Notes under the pieces: model-generated
The model's input: only the letters and a program-made list of their open reading frames with translations
Databases searched by the model: none
Told to the model about the DNA's origin: nothing
Source of the DNA: Sphingobacteriales bacterium
GTDB lineage: Bacteria > Bacteroidota > Bacteroidia > Chitinophagales > Chitinophagaceae
Direction of reading: 5' to 3'
Length of the DNA stretch: 64,000 bases
Assembly (NCBI GenBank): GCA_016219985.1
Contig: JACRJO010000010.1
Span: 1-64,000 of the forward strand
Shown here: in pieces, positions 1 through 7,932 of the stretch
Layout of the letters: every line of letters starts with the position of its first letter
Position numbering within the stretch: position 1 is the stretch's first letter
Translations under genes and position numbers: made by a program

Positions 1-131
1 AAGACGAGCTTTTGACTGAGTTAGAAGGTTTTATGTGGCGATATAATTATGAAAGAAGGCACTCGGCATTAAGCTATGAAACACCATTAGATAAACTAAA
101 AAAAATTGCAAATCTGTTCCCGGAATTGTGA
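1..131 (+). CDS. Transposase C-terminus (DDE integrase core), truncated by the window edge
   Basis: The frame starting at base 3 encodes 42 residues and stops with TGA at 129-131. It contains YNYERRHSALSYETPLDKL, the usual ending of the integrase core of IS3/IS481-type transposases (the YN..R.H.AL....TP signature). Only the tail is present, so the family and the catalytic DDE residues cannot be judged. No terminal inverted repeat was recognised in the 60 bases downstream; a CCTGCC-type palindrome follows at once (141-150). Confidence 0.75.
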   Translation, partial: DELLTELEGFMWRYNYERRHSALSYETPLDKLKKIANLFPEL

Positions 132-140
132 AGTAATACA

Positions 141-226
141 CTGCCGGCAGGCAGGTGCTCAATTCTCAATGCTCAATTTTCATTGAAGATCCCCTACTGC
201 CTACTCCCCACTTCCCACTCCCTAAT
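141..226. repeat. CCTGCC-type palindrome plus low-complexity dispersed repeat
   Basis: CTGCCGGCAG (141-150) is a perfect palindrome. It is followed by a stretch built from repeated 'tcaattctcaatgctcaat' and 'ctactgcctactccccactt' wording. The same text occurs in inverted orientation at about 42729-42796. The final part lies inside the 3' end of the neighbouring minus-strand hydrolase gene. Confidence 0.6.
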
Positions 227-1780
227 ATGGTACTCCTGTATCCTGGCCGGCGTTTCCGGTGATAAGGTAAAGTATACTTCAATAGCTGCATGTTCTCCCT
301 GTATAATGAAAGAGCCCCGCAGCTGGTTCTCAGGCTTCAGTTCCTTTACCGCGATGATCTTCCCGGCCTTCGCAAATAAATCCCCCGCCTGCTTCTTCAA
401 TGTATCAATCGGGTAATCGGGGAAGAAATTCTCCGCGAAAATGCCGCTTTCTTCTGCCTTGTCCCAGTGGGGCAGTAATTGCAGCAGCTCATTCTTTCGT
501 TTTTCAAGTATAGCAGAAGGGGGCAATTGCCTTGGTTGTAATCCCGCCAGTTTGATCAGGGTATCCAGCACCCGCAGGTTCACCATGCCAAAAGGAGCAT
601 AGGTCCGGTTGGCAAAAGCCATTACCCCGATCCCGTAATCGGGCATGATGCGCCACTGGCTTCCGAAGCCGGGGAGGCCGCCGCTATGACTGATATAGGT
701 CCGGTTCTCACAATCCCGCATCCAGCCCAGCCCGTAGTTATAGGCCGTGGCAATGGGACAGACCCTCCCGTCCGGAAACTGGAAAGTTGTATTCATCCCG
801 TTAAAGCGCCAGGGGTGGTGCATTTCCCGTACGGAACTGCGGTTAACCGGTCCCGTTTCTACCGTATTGGATGGAGGCCAGGCCGATAAATGGAAGGCCA
901 TATATTTTGAAAATTCATCAACAGAGGTGATCATGCTTCCCATGGCGCCCCAGCTCCCATCCGGTACATCATGCAGGAGTTGCTCTTCGTTCCATTGGTT
1001 ATTCAGCCAGCGGTAACCATGCGCCAGTTTGTCTGCCGGGATATTGGCGTATTCCCATTCGGCATTGACCATTCCCAGGGGCTTCCAGATATTTTCCCTG
1101 ATGTATTCCTGGTAGGGCTGGCCGGATACATTTGTAATGATCTTACCCAGCAGGGCAAACCCGAGATTGCTGTATTCATAAGCGATCCCAGGCGGATTGG
1201 AGAAGGAAATTTGTTTGCCGATAAATTCCAGCAGGTCTTTGTCATTATCAGCCAGCTGCCGGTCGCCCCAGGGATTGTCTTCCGGAAAGCCGGCCCCATG
1301 ACTCAGCAGGTGCCGGATACTGATCGGGGGCGCATCGGCCGTGGGGTACCTGATGTTTTTCAGTTCAGGAATATAGCGGTAAGCCGGGTCATCGAGGTTG
1401 AGCTTCCCTTCATCCCGTAATTTTAGTATAGCCATCGCCGTGAAACTCTTGCTCATGGAAGCGATACGGAACATGGAGGAGGAACTGACCGGGATCTTTT
1501 TTGCCAGGTCCGTATATCCATACCCGTTCTTATAAACCAGTTGCCCGTCCACCACCAATCCAAAAACAATCCCCGGGAAATGATTCTCTTCCGCATGTTT
1601 GCGGTAAAGGCTGTCGATCACCGGCAAGTACTGTTTTATTTTCTGCAGTCTTTCCGCGTCCGTAAATACCGCGGGATGACAGGCTGTATCAAACAGGACC
1701 GGTTCGGCGTTATACCGGTTTTTATTTTGACAGGAAAATAAGAGGGTGCATACCGTGGCCGCTGCTATGATTTTTTTCAT
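194..1780 (-). CDS. Serine hydrolase, class C beta-lactamase / penicillin-binding-protein-like lipoprotein
   Basis: A 528-residue exported hydrolase. I chose the ATG at 1780 because it opens a clean lipoprotein signal (MKKIIAAATVCTLLFSC); the frame extends 10 codons further to a TTG. All three active-site boxes of the beta-lactamase/DD-peptidase fold are present: SMSK near residue 108 (nucleophile Ser plus Lys), YSN in YEYSNLG, and HSGG in the last third. The family covers esterases, DD-peptidases and beta-lactamases, so the substrate is not assigned. The C-terminus is odd: the last ten residues (REWEVGSRQ and neighbours) are translated from the low-complexity repeat at 195-226, suggesting the original end was overwritten. 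Confidence 0.85.
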   Translation of the reverse strand: MKKIIAAATVCTLLFSCQNKNRYNAEPVLFDTACHPAVFTDAERLQKIKQYLPVIDSLYRKHAEENHFPGIVFGLVVDGQLVYKNGYGYTDLAKKIPVSSSSMFRIASMSKSFTAMAILKLRDEGKLNLDDPAYRYIPELKNIRYPTADAPPISIRHLLSHGAGFPEDNPWGDRQLADNDKDLLEFIGKQISFSNPPGIAYEYSNLGFALLGKIITNVSGQPYQEYIRENIWKPLGMVNAEWEYANIPADKLAHGYRWLNNQWNEEQLLHDVPDGSWGAMGSMITSVDEFSKYMAFHLSAWPPSNTVETGPVNRSSVREMHHPWRFNGMNTTFQFPDGRVCPIATAYNYGLGWMRDCENRTYISHSGGLPGFGSQWRIMPDYGIGVMAFANRTYAPFGMVNLRVLDTLIKLAGLQPRQLPPSAILEKRKNELLQLLPHWDKAEESGIFAENFFPDYPIDTLKKQAGDLFAKAGKIIAVKELKPENQLRGSFIIQGEHAAIEVYFTLSPETPARIQEYHIREWEVGSRQ

Positions 1781-1903
1781 TCCGGGACATTTATTCTCCA
1801 AATTACGCAATGAATGGCATATCCTTTATACGGTAATAAGGGTCCGGGCAATCCCGTATAAGGAAAGTTCATCAGTATAATCCCAAGGCGACAATAATGA
1901 CCA

Positions 1904-1920
1904 TCCGCCCTGCTGGCGGA
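1904..1920. terminator. Short hairpin downstream of the 98-aa gene
   Basis: TCCGCC and GGCGGA pair around a 5-base loop. It lies just past the stop of the minus-strand gene at 1937. There is no strong U-tract, so it could be a weak terminator or just one of the window's many small palindromes. Confidence 0.3.
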
Positions 1921-1936
1921 GTTCGTTGTATCCGGT

Positions 1937-2233
1937 CTATACTACCCGTTTCAGTATTTCCCGGTGACTTCGCTCCACATGGGGCTTGAATTTTTCATAC
2001 CATTGCTGCCATTCGTCTTTTCGCATACTGCCTGTCAGTGACTGCTCGTATTCCGCGAGGGTTTCAAAGCCCTCTTCAAAGATCAGGCGGTAAGAATCGC
2101 CGGTAAAGTCGGACAGCACCCTTGCCTCTTTGTTTTCCGGGAGCAACCCGGCACGCAGGGCTTCATCCAGTAATTGTTTGGCGGGGCGGTAATGCCCGAA
2201 ATGCAGGTAGAAAATGTCTCTGATAATGTACAT
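1937..2233 (-). CDS. Small conserved hypothetical protein, possibly a dimeric alpha-beta barrel fold
   Basis: 98 residues with an ATG start at 2233. The opening MYIIRDIFYLHFGHYRPAK (a beta strand followed by a helix), acidic middle and YEQSL/EWQQWYEKF region resemble small ferredoxin-like, NIPSNAP- or ABM-type proteins, but no catalytic motif is visible. No signal peptide. It lies between two minus-strand genes with about 140 bp upstream and 150 bp downstream, so it is probably its own transcription unit. Function unknown. Confidence 0.6.
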   Translation of the reverse strand: MYIIRDIFYLHFGHYRPAKQLLDEALRAGLLPENKEARVLSDFTGDSYRLIFEEGFETLAEYEQSLTGSMRKDEWQQWYEKFKPHVERSHREILKRVV

Positions 2234-2372
2234 AAACCAGGTTTTAGAGGTGAATAATTGAGAAACCTGGTACGGAGAATTCCAATGGGCGGTAAATAAG
2301 ATGCTAAAAAGATAGGAAAACCCGGGAAGACAGCAAATTTAATTTTCATTGAAACGGCAGAAAAGGAACCGC

Positions 2373-4436
2373 TTAAAAATTCAGCAGCGCCTGCACCGTT
2401 TCATCCAGCCTGGCTTTGGCAAGGAAATTATTTTCCAGTTCAATATTGAAGGGCACGGGTGTATCGAGGGAGGCGCAGCGCATCACCGGGGCATCCAGCA
2501 GGGAGAAACAATGCTCCGCGATCCAGGCCGCGATCTCGCCGCCGATTCCACCGGTCAGGGTATCCTCGTGCAGGATCAGGACACGGCCGGTCCGCTGAAC
2601 CGCTTCGCGGATGGCGAGATAATCCAGGGGCAACAGGGTTCTCAGGTCCACGATATCAATGGAAATCTCGGGATGTTCCGCCGCATAATCATCGGCCCAG
2701 TGCACCCCGCTGCCATAGGTGATAATGGAGATATCATCCCCTTCCCTGACATGACGGGCCTTGCCGATCTCAATTTCATAATAGTCATCCGGTACGGGAC
2801 CGCTGATGGAACGATAAAGCGCCTTGTGTTCAAAAAACAGTACCGGGTTGGGATCATTGATCCCTGCGATCAGCAATCCCTTTGCATCCATGGGAGTGGC
2901 CGGGTACAGGACTTTCAATCCGGGTGTATGGGTAAACCAGGCTTCATTGCTCTGGCTATGGAAAGGACCTGCTCCCACACCGGCTCCTGTCGGCATGCGG
3001 ATCAGGACATCGGCGTTTTGTCCCCAGCGGTAATGGATCTTGGCGAGATTGTTCACGATCTGGTTAAATCCCACGCTTACAAAATCGGCAAACTGCATTT
3101 CCATCATGCTTTTGTATCCTTCCAGTGAAAGACCCAGGGCCGAACCCACAATGGCGCTTTCACACAAAGGCGTATTCCGTACTCTTTCTTTTCCAAACTC
3201 CTGTACAAAGCCTTCCGTGATCTTGAAGGCCCCGCCGTATTCCGCAATATCCTGTCCCATGAGGATCAGGTTGGGATGCTGCTGCATGGATTGATGGAGG
3301 CCTTCTTTGATAGCGTCGATCATTCTTTTTTCAGGTGCCGGGTGTGGGGTGTGGGGTGTCAGGCCACTGTTATCTGCGATCCTGACAACTGACTGCCGGC
3401 TGCCGGCTAAAGGCTGAGGGCTATGGGTTATGGGCTGATAAACGTCTTCTAACTCCTCTTCCGTATCTGCAACGACCGGCTGTGTATGGAAACCCAGCGC
3501 CAGTTCGCTTTCGATCTTCTCTTTCAGTTCCTCCCGGGTATGATTGATGGCGGCTTCACTCAGTACACCTGTATGCAATAAATACTGTTCATAATTTTTG
3601 ACCGGGTCTTTCTGTTCCCATAGGCGGAACAGGTCCTGCGGGACATATTTCGTACCGCTGGCTTCTTCGTGGCCGCGCATCCGGAAAGTCAGGCATTCGA
3701 CCAAATAGGGTTTCTGGTGTTTGATGCAGAACTCCCGTACCCCTTTGATCGTATCATATACCGTGAGCAAATTATTCCCGTCGATCTGCACGCCCTCCAT
3801 GCCATACCCTTTGGCTTTATCAATAAGACTGATACAGCGGTATTGTTCATTGACGGGAGTGCTTAACCCGTACCCGTTATTTTCAATGATAAAAATGACG
3901 GGCAGGTCCCAGACCGCCGCCACATTCAGGGCTTCATGAAAATCGCCTTCGCTGGTGCCGCCATCGCCGGTGAAAGCGAGCGAAACTTTATGTTCCTTTC
4001 TTAATTTATGGGCCAGGGCCACGCCATCGGCGATCGCCAGCTGGGGGCCGAGGTGGGAGATCATCCCGCAGATATGATGTTCGCGGCTGCCGAAATGAAA
4101 ACTTCTTTCCCTTGCCTTGCTGTACCCTTCCCTTGCGCCCTGCCATTGCATAAAAAGCTTGCTGAGGGACATATCGCGGGTGGTGAATACACCGAGATTG
4201 CGGTGCATGGGCATGATCCATTCATCCTTTTCCAGGGCCAGTGTGGCGCCAACGGCGATAGCTTCCTGCCCGATCCCGCTGAACCATTTGGAGATTTTTC
4301 CCTGCCGCAGGAGCACCAGCATTTTCTCTTCGATCATCCGGGGCCAGAGGAGACTGTGGTAAAAATAGACAAGCTGTTCGTCAGATAATTCTTTCCGGTC
4401 GAATAACATGGTACTAAGTTCAGGAAAATTTGTCAT
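2373..4436 (-). CDS. Fused alpha/beta E1 component of a 2-oxoacid (branched-chain type) dehydrogenase
   Basis: 687 residues that join the two E1 chains. The alpha half (about 1-330) has the thiamine diphosphate motif GDGGTSEG near residue 157 ending in NN, and the RMRGHEEASGT loop. The beta half starts near 370 (KRMIDAIKEGLHQSM) and has the transketolase pyrimidine-binding and C-terminal domains (PTGAGVGAGPFHSQSNEAWF, then LILHEDTLTGG). E1 decarboxylates the 2-oxoacid and reductively acylates the E2 lipoyl arm; no E2 or E3 gene is in the window. Branched-chain specificity is inferred from the Bacteroidota homologues. The linker (about residues 332-368, bases 3332-3440) is built of low-complexity repeat sequence not expected in the family. 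Confidence 0.88.
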   Translation of the reverse strand: MTNFPELSTMLFDRKELSDEQLVYFYHSLLWPRMIEEKMLVLLRQGKISKWFSGIGQEAIAVGATLALEKDEWIMPMHRNLGVFTTRDMSLSKLFMQWQGAREGYSKARERSFHFGSREHHICGMISHLGPQLAIADGVALAHKLRKEHKVSLAFTGDGGTSEGDFHEALNVAAVWDLPVIFIIENNGYGLSTPVNEQYRCISLIDKAKGYGMEGVQIDGNNLLTVYDTIKGVREFCIKHQKPYLVECLTFRMRGHEEASGTKYVPQDLFRLWEQKDPVKNYEQYLLHTGVLSEAAINHTREELKEKIESELALGFHTQPVVADTEEELEDVYQPITHSPQPLAGSRQSVVRIADNSGLTPHTPHPAPEKRMIDAIKEGLHQSMQQHPNLILMGQDIAEYGGAFKITEGFVQEFGKERVRNTPLCESAIVGSALGLSLEGYKSMMEMQFADFVSVGFNQIVNNLAKIHYRWGQNADVLIRMPTGAGVGAGPFHSQSNEAWFTHTPGLKVLYPATPMDAKGLLIAGINDPNPVLFFEHKALYRSISGPVPDDYYEIEIGKARHVREGDDISIITYGSGVHWADDYAAEHPEISIDIVDLRTLLPLDYLAIREAVQRTGRVLILHEDTLTGGIGGEIAAWIAEHCFSLLDAPVMRCASLDTPVPFNIELENNFLAKARLDETVQALLNF

Positions 4437-4452
4437 ATGGGTTCGGAGATTA

Positions 4453-4641
4453 GGCCCCCTAAACCTGCCTGCGGTAGGCAGGTCCCCCGAGGGGGGACTT
4501 TAGAACCCTAAAGATCGAAAATTCGTTTCAGCCTGAAAAGCAAAAAAGAGTTTCCGCCAGCGGAAACCCTTCCTTCAATCTCTTTAGCGATATTACTAAT
4601 TATCGGAGTCTAAAGTCCCCCTTCGGGGGATTTAGGGGGCC
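4453..4641. repeat. Inverted repeat pair, left arm interrupted by a CCTGCC palindrome
   Basis: The right arm (4609-4641) reads as the reverse complement of GGCCCCCTAAA joined to CCCCCGA-GGGGGACTTTAGA-type sequence. The left arm (4453-4504) is the same sequence with 20 extra bases, CCTGCCTGCGGTAGGCAGGT, at 4464-4483. The extra bases are themselves palindromic. A perfect 8-bp hairpin (GTTTCCGC/GCGGAAAC, 4550-4567) lies between the arms. The right arm touches the stop codon of the M16 gene, so it may also help end transcription. Confidence 0.7.
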
Positions 4642-5918
4642 TACACCACCACCAATTCAAAAAACTCCTCCGGCTTCAGGTATTTCTGCGCCAGCGCCTG
4701 AAGTTCTTCCGCAGAAATGGTTTTGATCGTTTGGATCGAATGGTAGAAATATTGCTCTGTCAGTCCGTGCAGTACGATATTCTTCCAGCGGCCGATGATC
4801 TGGAAAGGACCGTCGAGGTCGCCAAGGAGGGAGCCCATCAGGTAATTGCGCACCAGCAGGAGATCTTCTTCGCTGACGGGTTCATCCCGCAGGCCTTTCA
4901 TCTCCTTGTACACTTCTTCGATCGTGGCCTCGCAAACATCCTTACCCGCTTCCGTACTCACCATCCAGGCCGAATGCTGAATATGGTTGTGCAGGAAACT
5001 GTGGATCCCGTAGGTATAGCCTTTGTCCTCGCGGATATTACTCATCAGCCTGGAACCAAAGAAACCACCAAAGAGCGCATTCAATACCTGTACTTTTAAA
5101 AAGTCGGGGTGGTGCCGGTTGGGAAAGGGACGGGCCATGCGGATCGAGCCCTGCACGCCATTGGGGTCATTGGTAATGCGGGCCTTTTTTTCTGTGGCCG
5201 GCTGCAGGGCGGTTTGTTTCACTTCAACCGGTTGATTGGGCAGGTCCCCGAATTGCTGGTTCAGCAGGGGTTCCAGGTTCAGCGGCAGTTTACCTGCCAC
5301 AAAAAGAACGAATCGTCCCTGGGTATAATACTGGTTATAGAAATGCAGCAACTGGTCCCTGTCCAGCGCATCAAATTCTTCCGCGCTGCTGTATTTGCCA
5401 TAGGGATGTTTTTCCCCGTATAAATAAGCGTCGATCAGCCGGCCGGCCACAAAATCACTTTTCTTCAGGTTCACTTTCAGCCTTTGCTTCATGTTTTGCT
5501 GGTAAATGGCCAGCTCTTCGGTTGGCATCGTGGATTCCGTGATCAGTTCTTTCACCACCGGTAACAACTCGCCGACATGTTTGGTGAGGCAGTGCAGGGT
5601 GATGGTGGCCGTTTCATTGTAACAGCTGCGGTTCAGGTAAGCCCCGTAGTATTCAAAATGTTCATTGATCTGGAAAGCCGTTCTTTTGGTCGTGCCATTG
5701 CGCAGCAAAAAATTCGTGGTGGCCGCCACCAGGTTTTGTTCTTCCTGGCTGTTGCCGGCAAAGAATACCCATTCCAGCAGCATCACTTCCTCGGCGCCAG
5801 CATCCACGGCATAGACCTGTACCCCGTTTTGCAGGGTAAACTGCTGGCAGGGTTTCAGGCTCAGGTTAAAATTCACGGCATCCACGATGGGGGGCGCCTG
5901 TTTGCGGTCGATAGTCAT
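4641..5918 (-). CDS. M16 (insulinase/pitrilysin) family peptidase, inactive-type subunit
   Basis: 425 residues, ATG at 5918, no signal peptide. The M16 fold is clear (FTLQNGVQVYAVDAG; FGSRLMSNIREDKGYTYGIHSFL with the substrate-binding Arg/Tyr pair in the second half). The zinc-binding HxxEH is missing: the expected place reads ATTNFLLRNGTTK. In this family an active HxxEH subunit is commonly paired with a non-zinc subunit like this one. The active partner lies upstream on the same strand (6610-7848), but about 690 bp away because a GIY-YIG gene and its repeats sit between them. Confidence 0.85.
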   Translation of the reverse strand: MTIDRKQAPPIVDAVNFNLSLKPCQQFTLQNGVQVYAVDAGAEEVMLLEWVFFAGNSQEEQNLVAATTNFLLRNGTTKRTAFQINEHFEYYGAYLNRSCYNETATITLHCLTKHVGELLPVVKELITESTMPTEELAIYQQNMKQRLKVNLKKSDFVAGRLIDAYLYGEKHPYGKYSSAEEFDALDRDQLLHFYNQYYTQGRFVLFVAGKLPLNLEPLLNQQFGDLPNQPVEVKQTALQPATEKKARITNDPNGVQGSIRMARPFPNRHHPDFLKVQVLNALFGGFFGSRLMSNIREDKGYTYGIHSFLHNHIQHSAWMVSTEAGKDVCEATIEEVYKEMKGLRDEPVSEEDLLLVRNYLMGSLLGDLDGPFQIIGRWKNIVLHGLTEQYFYHSIQTIKTISAEELQALAQKYLKPEEFFELVVV

Positions 5919-5942
5919 TGATAAATTTTTTATTGTTTATTT

Positions 5943-6060
5943 CGTGGGTCATGCTTCGGTACGCCGGCCTTTGGCCGGCTACTCAGCATGACATCAACAT
6001 TCCGTTTCACCCGCCGGCGTACCGAAGCATGACGCTACGAAGCCCGCCAATCCGGGGACG
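5943..6060. repeat. 118-bp direct repeat, copy A (downstream side of GIY-YIG gene)
   Basis: It matches copy B (6439-6556) at about 115 of 118 positions by eye. Inside are a perfect 21-bp inverted repeat (arms 5948-5968 and 6013-6033) and an alternative hairpin 5948-5992 with outer arms GTCATGCT/AGCATGAC and inner stem GCCGGCC/GGCCGGC. Read on the minus strand the asymmetric segments are GAGTA on one side and GTACCGA on the other, as in the other palindromes of the window. Confidence 0.85.
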
Positions 6061-6069
6061 GTTGTCCCT

Positions 6070-6116
6070 GTCATGTTGAGTAGCATGCCCCCAGGGCATG
6101 CGTATCGAAACATGAC
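6070..6116. repeat. Structured palindrome directly after the GIY-YIG stop codon
   Basis: Outer arms GTCATGTT (6070-6077) and AACATGAC (6109-6116), inner stem GCATGCCC/GGGCATGC, 2-3 base loop, with unpaired GAGTA on the left and GTATCGA on the right. It ends one base from the minus-strand stop codon at 6118-6120, so it could act as a terminator as well as a mobile-type palindrome. Confidence 0.75.
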
Positions 6117-6117
6117 G

Positions 6118-6414
6118 TTACCTTTTCTTTTTCGCCAACTCCTTCACCAATTCCCAGTTTTCTGCGATCATTGCTTCCTTCTTCTTCCTTGACCACCCCT
6201 TTAATTGCTTCTCCCGGGGAATGGCTTTATTGATATCATCAAAATGCTCGAGGTATACCAGTTCTACAGGCCGGCGTTTATACGTAAACGAGGTTTTACT
6301 AAACCCGGAATTATGCTCCCACAGCCTGCGTTCAATATCGTTCGTCACACCTGTATAGTACAGACCATCGGAACATTTTAAGATATAGACATAGTAATTA
6401 TGTCCGCGTCTCAT
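6118..6414 (-). CDS. GIY-YIG domain nuclease (UPF0213/YhbQ-like)
   Basis: 98 residues, ATG at 6414. The N-terminus is a complete small GIY-YIG domain: YYVYILKCSDGLYYTGVTND with YVY and YTG as the GIY and YIG equivalents, then the helix ERRLWEHN carrying the conserved Arg and a Lys-rich tail (REKQLKGWSRKKKEAMI). Such proteins are small single-domain endonucleases of mostly unknown role. Here the gene is bracketed by two 118-bp direct repeats (5943-6060 and 6439-6556) and two further palindromes, and lies between two M16 genes that would otherwise be neighbours. I infer that gene and repeats entered as one unit. Confidence 0.88.
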   Translation of the reverse strand: MRRGHNYYVYILKCSDGLYYTGVTNDIERRLWEHNSGFSKTSFTYKRRPVELVYLEHFDDINKAIPREKQLKGWSRKKKEAMIAENWELVKELAKKKR

Positions 6415-6438
6415 ATATAAGGTTTAAAATAAACTGCT

Positions 6439-6556
6439 CGTGGGTCATGCTTCGGTACGCCGGCCTGTGGCCGGCTACTCAGCATGACATCAACATTCCG
6501 TTTCACCCGCCGGCGTACCGAAGCATGACGCTACGAAGCCCGCCGATCCGAGGACG
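6439..6556. repeat. 118-bp direct repeat, copy B (upstream side of GIY-YIG gene)
   Basis: Near-identical to copy A, with three visible substitutions, including one in the hairpin loop and two in the last 20 bases. It carries the same 21-bp inverted arms and the same GTCATGCT/AGCATGAC hairpin (6444-6488). It lies 24 bp upstream of the GIY-YIG start codon and would hold that gene's promoter region. Confidence 0.85.
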
Positions 6557-6565
6557 AGTGCTCGT

Positions 6566-6610
6566 GTCACTCTGAGCGGCCTGCCAAAGGCAGGCCTGTC
6601 GAAGAGTGAC
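6566..6610. repeat. Structured palindrome at the stop codon of the active M16 gene
   Basis: Outer arms GTCACTCT (6566-6573) and AGAGTGAC (6603-6610); inner stem GGCCTGCC/GGCAGGCC (6578-6596) around AAA. The unpaired segments are GAGC and TGTCGA. The layout is that of the other palindromes here, but the inner stem is the CCTGCC type. It overlaps the stop codon of the minus-strand gene at 6610. Confidence 0.75.
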
Positions 6611-7848
6611 TACCCCTCCGCCAGATAATAAATCGTATTCGAATTCTCCTCCCTGAAAATAGCCCGGCTCTCCCGGCGGATATCCTCTGCCGTTACCTTC
6701 CCGTATTTCTGCAGCTCGAAATTCATCCAGGCCGCATCGCCCAGTATTTCATAATAAGCCAGGCTGTTGGCCCGGTTCATCACGCTCATGTCTTCAAAGG
6801 CAATCATACTCTCGGTCTTGTTCTTGACCTTCTGCAATTCGCTTTCACTGACCAGTTCATTCCGGATCTTATCCAGTTCCGCCTCCACGGCTTTTTCCGC
6901 GTCTTCGATCTTTACCCCTTTTACCAGTTTACCTTCAATGGACAATAACCCGTTCTCCGTGCTGCCGGAATGGGAGCAATCAATATTGCTGAAGAGTTTC
7001 TTTTCCTTTACCAGCGACTGGTAGAGGCGGGAGGAACCGCCGCCGCTCAGGATATCTGTGACCAGGTCTGTTATATAATATTTCTGGTCCAGCCGGCTGC
7101 CGATATGCCAGGTCTTGTAAAAAGCATCCAGGGGCACATTTGCCTTTATCTCCAGCCTGCGGGCTTCCTGCTGTTCAGGCTCCTGCGGCAGGTTGCGTAC
7201 ATATTTCTCACCCGAAGGAATATCCCCAAACCATTTTTCCGCGAGGGCCTTTACTTTTTCCACGGTTACATTGCCCGCTACCACCAGCACCGCGTTCACG
7301 GGGCGGTAATGTTTAAAGAAGAAGTTTTTTACATCCTCCAGCCGGGCCGTTTCAATATGCGAAAGCTCTTTGCCAATCGTCATCCAGCGGTAAGGATGCA
7401 CTTTATAAGCCAGTTCCCGCATCTTATGCCAGGCATCGCCATAGGGCTTGGTGAGGTAATGTTCCTTGAATTCCTCGCAAACCACTTTGCGCTGGGTCTC
7501 AAGACTTTTTTCCCCGAAGGCAAGGGACAGCATCCGGTCGCTCTCTAACCAGAAAGCCGTTTCCAGGTTTTCGGCAGGCAGGCTGATATAATAATTCGTC
7601 AGGTCGTTGGTGGTATAGGCATTGTTCTCCCCGCCGGCCATCTGCAGCGGTTCGTCGTAGTCCGGGATATTGACCGAACCCCCGAACATCAGGTGCTCGA
7701 ATAAATGCGCAAAGCCCGTGCGGTTGGGATCCTCATCGCGGGCGCCCACATCATACATAATATCCATCACGGCCAGCGGGGTGCTCAGGTCCTGGTGAAC
7801 GATCACCCGCAAGCCGTTGCTGAGCGAAAATTTTTCGTATTGTATCAT
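6610..7848 (-). CDS. M16 family zinc metallopeptidase, catalytic subunit
   Basis: 412 residues, ATG at 7848, no signal peptide. The zinc site is intact: HLFEHLMF (HxxEH) near residue 48, with the downstream glutamate helix following. Typical M16 landmarks follow (GGENNAYTTNDLTNYY; GGGSSRLYQSLVKEKKLFSNIDC). It probably degrades peptides or processes a precursor together with the non-zinc subunit encoded at 4641-5918. The two genes are on the same strand in the usual order for this pair, interrupted by the GIY-YIG element. Confidence 0.9.
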   Translation of the reverse strand: MIQYEKFSLSNGLRVIVHQDLSTPLAVMDIMYDVGARDEDPNRTGFAHLFEHLMFGGSVNIPDYDEPLQMAGGENNAYTTNDLTNYYISLPAENLETAFWLESDRMLSLAFGEKSLETQRKVVCEEFKEHYLTKPYGDAWHKMRELAYKVHPYRWMTIGKELSHIETARLEDVKNFFFKHYRPVNAVLVVAGNVTVEKVKALAEKWFGDIPSGEKYVRNLPQEPEQQEARRLEIKANVPLDAFYKTWHIGSRLDQKYYITDLVTDILSGGGSSRLYQSLVKEKKLFSNIDCSHSGSTENGLLSIEGKLVKGVKIEDAEKAVEAELDKIRNELVSESELQKVKNKTESMIAFEDMSVMNRANSLAYYEILGDAAWMNFELQKYGKVTAEDIRRESRAIFREENSNTIYYLAEG

Positions 7849-7932
7849 AATAATTTAAACAGGGATTAACGCATCCGGTTGAAGCGGTAAAAGTACCGAA
7901 AAAAGGACAGGGAGCATATTCCCCGGGAAGGA

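Noticed and set aside
2349..3128. A 259-codon plus-strand frame opposite the E1 gene
   Set aside because: It lies entirely over the conserved beta half of E1 and its end, has no motif and no start signal; it is a shadow frame.
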